NCBI GenBank assembly: GCA_964385405.1
Contig: CAYLOT010000002.1
Span: forward strand, 1 to 64,000
DNA: 64,000 nucleotides
Direction: 5' to 3'
Origin: CAIZGX01 sp964385405
Lineage (GTDB): Bacteria; Bacteroidota; Bacteroidia; Flavobacteriales_D; Sanyastnellaceae
Shown here: in pieces, positions 57,408-64,000 of the stretch
Numbering within the stretch: the first letter of the stretch is position 1
Layout: each line of letters starts with the position of its first letter
Position numbers and translations under genes: made by a program
The notes under the pieces: model-generated
What the model saw: only the letters and a program-made list of their open reading frames with translations
What the model was told of the DNA's origin: nothing
Database searches by the model: none

Positions 57408-59393
57408 ATGAAATTCAACAAGAAGAATATTTCGAAGCAAGAATTATTGGCGCTGTACGAGGCAATTAAATTGCCTCGTTTGATTGAGGATAAGATGTTG
57501 AGCCAGTTGCGTTTAGGTATGATATCGAAATGGTTCTCTTCGTACGGACAAGAAGCAATTTCAGTGGGTGTAGGATTGGCATTGGAAGAAGATGAGTTCA
57601 TCTTGCCGATGCACAGAAACTTGGGTATTTTCACTTCTCGAAACCTCGACCTTAAGCAATTGTTCCTTCAATTTCAGGGAAAAAAAGATGGATTTACAAA
57701 GGGACGTGATCGTTCATTTCATTTCGGTACGAAAAAGCATCATGTGGTGGGAATGATTTCTCATTTGGGTCCTCAGCTAGGAATTGCAGATGGAATTGCT
57801 TTAGCGAATAAACTAGAGGGGTCTCCAAAGGCTACCGTTGTGTTCAGTGGCGATGGCGGTGCGAGTGAAGGAGATTTTCATGAAGCACTGAATGTTGCAA
57901 CTGTATGGGACCTTCCAGTAATTTTTTGCATTGAAAACAATGCCTGGGGTTTGTCTACTCCAAGTCGCGAACAATTCAGATGCAAGCAGTTTATAGATAA
58001 AGCTATTGGATATGGAATGCCAAAAGAAGATGCAATTCAAATTGACGGAAACAATATTCTCGAGGTTTATTCAACAGTAAAACAAATTGCAGAGAGTATT
58101 CGTAAGAATCCACGTCCTATTATTTTGGAGTGCATGACTTTCCGCATTCGAGGTCACGAAGAAGCAAGCGGAACCAAGTATTATCCCGAGGGAATTATTG
58201 ATGAATGGTCGAAGAAAGATCCGGTGGCTTTGTATGAGGAGTTTTTATTGTCAGAGAAAATAATTACTCCTGGAGATGTAGAGGCTATGAATTTAAAGTT
58301 GAAAGATAAAATCAACACAAATCTAAAGGCAGCATACGCAGAACCCGACATTGTACCGAATACGGAGGAAGAATTTGAAGATTTATTCGCTCCTTTTTCA
58401 AATGCAGAAATAGAGGCCTCAGGCTCTAGAAAGAAAATGCGTTTCATTGATGCCATTCAAGACGGATTGCGTGAAAGCATGCGCAAGCATGAGCGTTTGG
58501 TGTTAATGGGACAAGACATTGCTGAATACGGAGGCGTGTTTAAAGTAACGGAGGGATTCGTTGAGGAATTCGGTAAAGGTCGCGTTCGTAACACTCCTTT
58601 GTGCGAATCCGCAATTGTGGGTGCAGGTCTCGGTTTAAGTATGAAAGGACACAAGGCCATGGTTGAAATGCAATTCGCTGATTTTGTTACTTGCGGATTC
58701 AATCAGATTGTAAACAACTTGGCAAAACTTCATTACCGTTGGGCAGAGAATGCAGACGTTGTTGTTCGCATGCCAACAGGCGGTGGTGCTGCGGCAGGAC
58801 CTTTCCACAGTCAAAGCAACGAGGCTTGGTTCTTCCATACACCTGGATTGAAAATTGCTTATCCGGCATTCCCTTCAGACGCTAAAGGTTTGTTGTGTCA
58901 AGCCTTTGAAGACCCAAACCCTGTTATGTTTTTCGAGCACAAAATGCTTTACCGTAGTATTGAAGAAGATGTTTCTGAAGGTTATTACACGCTTCCTTTC
59001 GGAAAGGCAAGAGTGGTTTCGCCTGGAGATAAATTAACCTTGGTTACGTACGGACTTGGCGTTCATTGGGGATTGGAAGTGTTGAAGGAAGAAAAGTATG
59101 CAGGTATTGAATTGATTGATCTTCGAACGTTGGCGCCTCTTGATTACGAGACTGTAATGACTTCAGTAAAGAAAACAGGAAGAGTGGTGGTCTTGCACGA
59201 AGATTCACTTACTGGCGGAATAGGAGGAGAGTTGGCTTCACGAATTACGGAAGAATGCTTCGAATATCTTGACGCTCCTGTAACGCGATGTGCGAGTTTG
59301 GATACTCCAATACCTTTCAACGCAGGTCTTGAAATCAATTTCATGGCTAACAATCGATTGAGAACAACATTGGATAAAGTCCTTTCGTATTGA
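57408..59393 (+). CDS. Fused alpha/beta E1 component of a 2-oxoacid dehydrogenase complex
   Basis: The 661-residue enzyme joins the E1-alpha part (about 1-325) and E1-beta part (about 340-661) in one chain, a common Bacteroidota arrangement. The alpha half has the thiamine diphosphate motif GDGGASEGDFHEALNVA ending at NNAWG, and the beta half has DIAEYGGVFKVTEGF and EMQFADFVTCGFNQI. It decarboxylates a branched-chain 2-oxoacid (2-oxoisovalerate type) or pyruvate and passes the acyl group to an E2 lipoyl domain; E2 and E3 are not in this window. Branched-chain specificity is favoured by similarity pattern but not certain. It stands alone after a 138-base intergenic region. Confidence 0.9.
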   Translation: MKFNKKNISKQELLALYEAIKLPRLIEDKMLSQLRLGMISKWFSSYGQEAISVGVGLALEEDEFILPMHRNLGIFTSRNLDLKQLFLQFQGKKDGFTKGRDRSFHFGTKKHHVVGMISHLGPQLGIADGIALANKLEGSPKATVVFSGDGGASEGDFHEALNVATVWDLPVIFCIENNAWGLSTPSREQFRCKQFIDKAIGYGMPKEDAIQIDGNNILEVYSTVKQIAESIRKNPRPIILECMTFRIRGHEEASGTKYYPEGIIDEWSKKDPVALYEEFLLSEKIITPGDVEAMNLKLKDKINTNLKAAYAEPDIVPNTEEEFEDLFAPFSNAEIEASGSRKKMRFIDAIQDGLRESMRKHERLVLMGQDIAEYGGVFKVTEGFVEEFGKGRVRNTPLCESAIVGAGLGLSMKGHKAMVEMQFADFVTCGFNQIVNNLAKLHYRWAENADVVVRMPTGGGAAAGPFHSQSNEAWFFHTPGLKIAYPAFPSDAKGLLCQAFEDPNPVMFFEHKMLYRSIEEDVSEGYYTLPFGKARVVSPGDKLTLVTYGLGVHWGLEVLKEEKYAGIELIDLRTLAPLDYETVMTSVKKTGRVVVLHEDSLTGGIGGELASRITEECFEYLDAPVTRCASLDTPIPFNAGLEINFMANNRLRTTLDKVLSY

Positions 59394-59512
59394 GTTTTCC
59401 TGCTCTAGTTTTATCGCTAATGAATGGTCAGAAAACGTTAACGCAGAAAAGAGGTCTACTTACGCTTTAGTCATTTCAATTTACCGTGTTATTTTTTTTG
59501 CGATTTGCCTTT

Positions 59513-59539
59513 TTGTTAGGCACTCAAGAATTATATTCG
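59513..59539 (+). promoter_or_regulatory. Candidate promoter of the PQQ-type dehydrogenase gene
   Basis: TTG at 59513-59515 and TATATTCG at 59532-59539 (seven of eight to TAnnTTTG) are 16 bases apart. The -7 element ends five bases before the ATG at 59545, so transcripts would be essentially leaderless. The same octamer TATATTCG stands four bases before the ATG of the first gene in the window. Confidence 0.35.
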
Positions 59540-59544
59540 TGGCT

Positions 59545-60963
59545 ATGAAAAAAATAGCATTCTTCCTATCTCTTATGTGTGCCGTTCAAATGAATGCACA
59601 AACTTGGCAAGTTGGAAATACAACTCTTACTGAAAGTGATTTGGTAACAGGATTAAACTTACCATGGGAAATGGTTTGGGGGCCTGACGATTTCATCTGG
59701 TGCACAACGCGCGTAGGTAAGGTTTTACGCATAGATCCTTCAACGGGGACATATACCTCTGTTTTAGATAAGACTTCCGTAATTCCGTATAGTGGAAGCA
59801 GCGAGCCTGGGATGCTGGGTATGGCATTACATCCTGATTTTCTCAATACACCAAAGGTTTACATCGTTTATAATTACACACAAGGGAATAACGTGAAAGA
59901 GCGCTTGTCGATGTTTGATTGGGACGGAGCAGCGTTGGTAAACGAAGTGCAATTGATTAACGCGATTGGTGGAAATTCAATTCACAACGGCTCTCGTTTG
60001 GTGATTAGCCAAGATCAAAAAATAATTATGTCAACGGGAGATACCGGTGACGGAGGAGTGAGTTCACAAAATCTGAATTCTTTGAATGGGAAAATCTTGC
60101 GTATCAATTTAGACGGTTCTATTCCTTCAGATAATCCAGATCCGGCCTCATACGTTTATTCATTTGGGCACCGCAATTGTCAAGGCTTGGCAGTTGGTCC
60201 AACAGGAATTATTTACGCATCTGAGCACGGTCAGAATAACAGCGACGAGTTTAACATCATTGAAGCTGGAAGAAACTACGGTTGGCCTACGGTGCAAGGA
60301 GCATGCAACACAACTGCGGAGATTAATTATTGTACAGCGAACAATGTAAAAGAGCCGTTGATTGAATGGTCTCCATGTCGCGCTGTAAATGGAATAGAAT
60401 ATTACAATCACCCTGCAATTCCAGAATGGAACAATTGCATTTTAATGGCAGTGTTGGGCGGATTGAACAGTTCTTATGAGCGTATGACTGTGTTGCATTT
60501 GAGTGCCGATGGACAATCTGTGACAACTGCCGATGTGAGTGGTTCAAATACCAATTCTGATGCGTTTTTCCAAAGCTTCAACAAACGCCTTCGCGACATT
60601 TGTGTGAATCCACACGATGGTTCGGTATACGTTGCTTTAAATGGTTCTCAATACCCAGGATCTGGACCGAATACCATTAAGAAATTTCAAAACTTAGTAT
60701 GGGCAGGAATTCAAAACGAAGGTGTTTCTCAGAACTTAAATGTTTATCCAAATCCAGCCTCGGAAAGAGTTACAGTTGAATTCTCTTCAAATCAATTAGG
60801 TGGAAATTATTCGGTTTATTCTTTCTCGGGAGCCGTTATGGCTGAAGGAAAAATTTCAACTTTGAAAAATGAATTGAATGTTTCGGAGTGGTCAAAAGGA
60901 AACTATTTTATAGTGTCTGAATCTTCAATTGGAACAACTTCCAAGACGTTTATTGTTCAATAA
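59545..60963 (+). CDS. T9SS-exported PQQ-dependent sugar dehydrogenase (Gdh/sorbosone type)
   Basis: The 472-residue protein has a signal peptide (to QMNAQ), a six-bladed beta-propeller of the soluble glucose/sorbosone dehydrogenase family and a C-terminal type-A T9SS sorting domain (about 395-472; LNVYPNPASERVTVEF, GNYFIVSESS). Propeller features include GLNLPWEMVWGPD, GMLGMALHPDF, HNGSRLVIS, STGDTGDGG, HRNCQGLAVG and YASEHGQNNSDEFN, which carry PQQ- and calcium-contact residues in the family. It would oxidise sugars or aldose-like compounds outside the cell. The frame is open from GTG 59539; ATG 59545 is preferred. A terminator lies 28 bases after its stop, inside the next gene. Confidence 0.85.
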   Translation: MKKIAFFLSLMCAVQMNAQTWQVGNTTLTESDLVTGLNLPWEMVWGPDDFIWCTTRVGKVLRIDPSTGTYTSVLDKTSVIPYSGSSEPGMLGMALHPDFLNTPKVYIVYNYTQGNNVKERLSMFDWDGAALVNEVQLINAIGGNSIHNGSRLVISQDQKIIMSTGDTGDGGVSSQNLNSLNGKILRINLDGSIPSDNPDPASYVYSFGHRNCQGLAVGPTGIIYASEHGQNNSDEFNIIEAGRNYGWPTVQGACNTTAEINYCTANNVKEPLIEWSPCRAVNGIEYYNHPAIPEWNNCILMAVLGGLNSSYERMTVLHLSADGQSVTTADVSGSNTNSDAFFQSFNKRLRDICVNPHDGSVYVALNGSQYPGSGPNTIKKFQNLVWAGIQNEGVSQNLNVYPNPASERVTVEFSSNQLGGNYSVYSFSGAVMAEGKISTLKNELNVSEWSKGNYFIVSESSIGTTSKTFIVQ

Positions 60964-60966
60964 TAA

Positions 60967-63381
60967 ATGAAGAATATTTTTATTTGGAAGACAGCAAAGT
61001 GGATTTCACTTTGCTGTTTTTTTTTAATGAGTAGCGAATTATTTGCTCAAATCATTCAGCGCCCTGAGTTTGGTGAATTACACGAAGATTCGGTGTTGAT
61101 TACGATTGAAGTGTATGATAGTTATTCCGGATACCCCGTTCAAGCCTATGGGAAAAGAGGAACTTATAGTTTTCGTTGCAATGAATTAGGAAGGGTTTCT
61201 CTCTACTGTAAGAGTCGCGAGTCCGTTGATTTTACAGCGGATGGATTTTTTGATAGGGGATTTTATTTTGGTAAAGATCAAATGGCAGCGAAGAACAAAG
61301 TTTTTCGTTTAGACATGTATCCTATTTCAAAACAGATGGAAGCTCTAACTGTTGTAGGGTACAGCAACAAGCGAAACAATTTGAGCACTCCCGCAAGTGT
61401 GGGTATTGCGAAAATAGCGCAACACTATGGCGATGGTTCTTCTTTGCAAAATGCTTTCAATTCGGTGAGTGGAGTGTCTTACGATTCAAGAGGATATGGC
61501 GGAAGTACGCGACTAAATATTCGTGGAAGTTTTTATCGCGCGCCAACAACAATTCGAAATGTGAAAATGTATTGGAAGGGTATTGCATTGACGAGCGCAG
61601 ACGGACAGTCCCCAATTGAATTGGTTGATCCATCAAGTATTGCGAGTGCCAATATTTTGAAAGGGCCTGGTAGCGGTGTTTGGGGCAATGGAACGGGTGG
61701 TGTTATTCTATTTAATCCTTATACGTTAAATCAGTCTGTATACGCCAGAGCCAGTTATGAGCAAGGAGAATTCGGGTATAATAAATCTGTTTTTCAAGCC
61801 GGTGTATGTAAGAATGGATTCAGTATACTGGTTAGTCAGATTAACCAAGAAACAAATGGTTATCGTGATCAAGAAGCAAATAATAAGGAGCAAACACTTT
61901 TAGAGCTTTCTTATAATTCGAAGCGCTGGAAACATTACATCATGGCTACACGCTATAGTGGCTATTGGGAATTGCCCGGTGCAATTTCTGCAGCGCAGAT
62001 TGCCGTAAACCCTCGACAAGCCAATGCCTTCAGTATGGCAAATAACGCGCGCGTCGATCGTACAAGAGACATGGTGGGATATGCTGGCGAGTTTATTTCG
62101 AAGAAGAATTTTCTGCTTGAGCTTTCAGCGAATCTCTTTCAAACTGAAAAAATAAATCCTTACGGAACATCGGCATTCACAAGTGGATATAAAGATGAGT
62201 CGGCCGTTGGAAAAGGACAGCGTGCGGTGTTGTCTAAGGCGTTCGATTTAAATAAAAAAGGAAGTTTTCCGATTAAGTTGAAATCTTCAATTGGAGAAGA
62301 AGTTCAGTTTGAAGCATTTCAGATATATGAATCTGGATTGCTGAATGGGGAGTCGAATGGTGTTTCGAAATACAACTTCAACGTAGATTACATTACTTCA
62401 AATTATTTTTTTCAGGTGGAGGCGGAAGTAGTGAAACGCTTGTTCGCAACTACTTCGGTTGGATTGAACAATACCCAAGCGCGTATTTCGGGAACTTCTC
62501 TAAATGCGGCACAGGAATTAGTTTTAATTGACGCATACACAAACGCAAATCCGCAAGCAAGGCTTTATCCGAATGTAGGAATCAGTTATGCTCTTTCAAG
62601 AAATGAAAAATCAGGAGATTGGAATGTCTTCGGTAATTACAGCACAGGAAGCAGCGCGCCAACTGTGTTCGAGCAATACGATTATTCCAATCAGCTTTTG
62701 AATACCCGTTTGAGAAATGAATTCGCGCGCAATGTAGAATTCGGAGTGAAGGGAGCGGGCAAGTTGTGGTTTGTTGAATTGAGTTTGTACGATCAACAAA
62801 TTACAGATGCCATTGTTCCAAAAGCGACTTTGTATAACGGATATTACGCAACTTATATAAATGGTGGAAAGCTCGTTCAACAGGGCTTAGAGGTGTTGGC
62901 AAGAAGGACTTGGAATTTCGAAGAGTTCAATTTGAATGCATGGGCTTGCGGTTCTTGGACGAACTATCAATTGAAAGATGAAAGTGGATCTGGTCGAATG
63001 CCTGGTATGCCTTTGGCACAGTGTAACAGTGGTATAAGCTTAAATGAGTTTTATGGTTTTGGTTTGGCGGTTACCAATCAATGGACAGATAGAGCGCCTT
63101 TGAACACGGCTCAGACCGAATGGTCTCCTGCACGAAACGTACTGAATTCCGAATTCACGTATGGCCATGGCTTCACTAAGATTGATGAAGTGGCCGGGGA
63201 TTTTGACTTGGTGAAAAGAGTTCGATCCGTTGGTTCAATCAACTTCAATGCAGGGGTTAACAATTTATTGAATACAACCTACACGACATTTTATCAATTG
63301 AATGGTGTAGGCGGAAGGTTCTTCAATCCTATGCCGAGAAGAAATTTTTATTCGGGAATAACACTGCGATTCTTCTTGTAA
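60967..63381 (+). CDS. TonB-dependent receptor (FecA-like)
   Basis: The 804-residue outer-membrane receptor has a signal peptide (MKNIFIWKTAKW to LFAQ), a small N-terminal beta-sandwich (about 30-115), a plug domain (NAFNSVSGVSYDSRGYGGS, GPGSGVWGNGTGGVILFNP) and a barrel with the aromatic C-terminus ITLRFFL. The plug and barrel pattern resembles ferric-siderophore/citrate receptors of the FecA group; substrate is inferred. The start at 60967 is needed for a real signal peptide, because the next ATG (61027) leaves only seven residues before the LFAQ cleavage region. A perfect terminator hairpin lies within these signal-peptide codons. The gene follows the PQQ dehydrogenase by three bases. Confidence 0.82.
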   Translation: MKNIFIWKTAKWISLCCFFLMSSELFAQIIQRPEFGELHEDSVLITIEVYDSYSGYPVQAYGKRGTYSFRCNELGRVSLYCKSRESVDFTADGFFDRGFYFGKDQMAAKNKVFRLDMYPISKQMEALTVVGYSNKRNNLSTPASVGIAKIAQHYGDGSSLQNAFNSVSGVSYDSRGYGGSTRLNIRGSFYRAPTTIRNVKMYWKGIALTSADGQSPIELVDPSSIASANILKGPGSGVWGNGTGGVILFNPYTLNQSVYARASYEQGEFGYNKSVFQAGVCKNGFSILVSQINQETNGYRDQEANNKEQTLLELSYNSKRWKHYIMATRYSGYWELPGAISAAQIAVNPRQANAFSMANNARVDRTRDMVGYAGEFISKKNFLLELSANLFQTEKINPYGTSAFTSGYKDESAVGKGQRAVLSKAFDLNKKGSFPIKLKSSIGEEVQFEAFQIYESGLLNGESNGVSKYNFNVDYITSNYFFQVEAEVVKRLFATTSVGLNNTQARISGTSLNAAQELVLIDAYTNANPQARLYPNVGISYALSRNEKSGDWNVFGNYSTGSSAPTVFEQYDYSNQLLNTRLRNEFARNVEFGVKGAGKLWFVELSLYDQQITDAIVPKATLYNGYYATYINGGKLVQQGLEVLARRTWNFEEFNLNAWACGSWTNYQLKDESGSGRMPGMPLAQCNSGISLNEFYGFGLAVTNQWTDRAPLNTAQTEWSPARNVLNSEFTYGHGFTKIDEVAGDFDLVKRVRSVGSINFNAGVNNLLNTTYTTFYQLNGVGGRFFNPMPRRNFYSGITLRFFL
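60991..61025 (+). terminator. Intrinsic terminator inside the TonB receptor signal-peptide codons
   Basis: A perfect 11-base stem (ACAGCAAAGTG at 60991-61001, CACTTTGCTGT at 61007-61017, loop GATTT) is followed by eight T residues (61018-61025). It begins 28 bases after the PQQ-dehydrogenase stop, yet encodes residues 9-20 of the receptor leader, with the T-run coding for Phe-Phe. It could act as both terminator and attenuator. Confidence 0.85.
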
Positions 63382-63390
63382 ATTTGCGGC

Positions 63391-63867
63391 ATGTATAGAA
63401 AGGCGCTTTTATTCGTTTTACTTACTTCAATTGGAATGCTTGGCTGTAAGCCAACGCCCATTGCTGAAGCCAACTTCGAATTCGATGAAAGCCTTCAATG
63501 GAAAAAGAGCGAGCCCGTTTCGTTGAAATTAGACATTCGAGAAAATGCCGAGCCCTGCGAGTTATACCTCGATGTTCGCTACACGACACTTTTTCCTTTC
63601 GATAAATTACAATTACACATTAAAGAAGTTTCAGAGCATGGAATAGTTGTTCCGCGCGATGTGACCATTGAGATTAAAAATCAGAACGGATTCTTGGGAG
63701 ACATTAGTGGAGATATAGGTGACATAGAGCGTTTATTGGATTCGAACAAGCAATACGAGGATCATGGTGTTTACACGTATGAAATTTCGTTCAATCACCC
63801 GGTAGATATTTTGTTGGGAATAATGGAACTTCGATTGCGCGCGGTTCCGAAGGAGAAGAAATCATGA
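63391..63867 (+). CDS. gldH: GldH-like gliding-motility lipoprotein
   Basis: The 158-residue protein has a lipoprotein signal peptide (LLTSIGMLGC, Cys19) and one beta-sandwich domain. The order of features (LQWKKSEPVSLKLDIRE, ELYLDVRYTTLFPFDKLQLHIKE, GDIGDIERLL, GVYTYEISFNHPVDILLGIMELRLRA) matches GldH, which is required for gliding and T9SS-linked motility in flavobacteria. Identification is by pattern and by the frequent neighbourhood with tRNA-modification genes; it is not certain. The stop overlaps the start of mtaB (ATGA), giving a coupled pair. Confidence 0.6.
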   Translation: MYRKALLFVLLTSIGMLGCKPTPIAEANFEFDESLQWKKSEPVSLKLDIRENAEPCELYLDVRYTTLFPFDKLQLHIKEVSEHGIVVPRDVTIEIKNQNGFLGDISGDIGDIERLLDSNKQYEDHGVYTYEISFNHPVDILLGIMELRLRAVPKEKKS

Positions 63868-64000
63868 GAGACTTTAAGACATTTTCATTTCATACGCTCG
63901 GATGTAAACTGAACTTTTCTGAGTCGAGCACGTTGGCACGCGACTTTCAAGAACACGGATACGGAAGAGTAGAGTTGGAGGAAGGTCCAGATGTCTTGGT
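63864..64000 (+). CDS. mtaB: MtaB-type tRNA methylthiotransferase, truncated by the window end
   Basis: Only the first 45 or so codons are visible: the start FKTFSFHTLGCKLNFSES is the N-terminal box of radical-SAM methylthiotransferases, with the first [4Fe-4S] ligand Cys in GCKLN. This pattern (TLGCKLN rather than TLGCQMN) fits MtaB, which adds a methylthio group to threonylcarbamoyladenosine at tRNA position 37. The rest is outside the window. The ATG overlaps the GldH stop by four bases. Confidence 0.8.
   Translation, partial: MRDFKTFSFHTLGCKLNFSESSTLARDFQEHGYGRVELEEGPDVL

Noticed and set aside
59429..59446. CAGAAAACG-TTAACGCAGAAAA direct repeat with a CGTTAACG palindrome before the PQQ-dehydrogenase gene
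   Set aside because: It is short and too far from the candidate promoter for a regulatory assignment, and it lacks a T-run for a terminator.

Overview
The window is a chromosomal segment of a member of the Bacteroidota, most likely of the class Flavobacteriia or a close relative. The evidence is four proteins with Type IX secretion (T9SS) C-terminal sorting domains, gliding-type proteins (GldG, a GldH-like lipoprotein), a TamL-type lipoprotein Omp85, Bacteroidota lipoboxes, a signal peptidase I with a very large insert, and promoters of the TTG/TAnnTTTG type. Base composition looks moderately AT-rich throughout. I saw no rRNA, tRNA, CRISPR array, insertion sequence or prophage. Apart from the giant gene at 30-45 kb this looks like ordinary core chromosome. 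Coding density is very high: the longest gene-free stretch is about 220 bases, between parA and the purine nucleoside phosphorylase gene.

Layout. 0-3 kb: a molybdopterin oxidoreductase and a PlsC acyltransferase (+). 3-6.4 kb: tamL (-), divergent from a SpoU/TrmH rRNA methyltransferase gene (+). 6.4-14.7 kb: a long co-directional minus-strand run, read parA, parB, a DUF5683 gene, dapB, lepB, a WbqC-family gene, gldG, a DUF4340 gene. 14.9-29.6 kb: plus-strand genes for purine nucleoside phosphorylase, a T9SS-exported FG-GAP protein, HtpG, a LemA/TPM/TPM set, a probable metal-uptake cassette (small Cys/His protein, TonB receptor, DUF4625 lipoprotein), CtpA-type protease, a DUF1573 lipoprotein and release factor 3.

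29.6-45.1 kb is dominated by one 15.1-kb minus-strand gene for a 5030-residue T9SS type-B surface protein. It consists of Ig-like, PKD-like and PKD repeats, contains long near-identical internal duplications, and by eye has no arginine and only three lysines between its signal peptide and its sorting domain. Directly behind its stop codon lies a broken remnant of another type-B sorting domain. 45.2-46.7 kb: a tiny basic lipoprotein and a T9SS alpha/beta hydrolase (-). 46.8-48.2 kb: ferredoxin reductase and [2Fe-2S] ferredoxin (+). 48.2-54.1 kb: aroQ, a 913-residue repeat/coiled-coil envelope protein and an operon of three uncharacterised exported proteins (-). 54.2-57.3 kb: two convergent FAD oxidoreductases and a small AT-hook protein. 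57.4-64 kb: a fused E1 2-oxoacid dehydrogenase, a T9SS PQQ-type sugar dehydrogenase, a TonB receptor, a GldH-like lipoprotein and the start of mtaB (+).

The main theme is envelope biogenesis and surface display: TamL, LepB, Gld proteins, CtpA, several lipoproteins and T9SS cargo. The best candidates for something undescribed are the giant, almost basic-residue-free surface protein with its repeat mosaic, the 51.4-54.1 kb exported-protein operon, and a perfect intrinsic terminator lying inside the signal-peptide codons of a TonB receptor gene.
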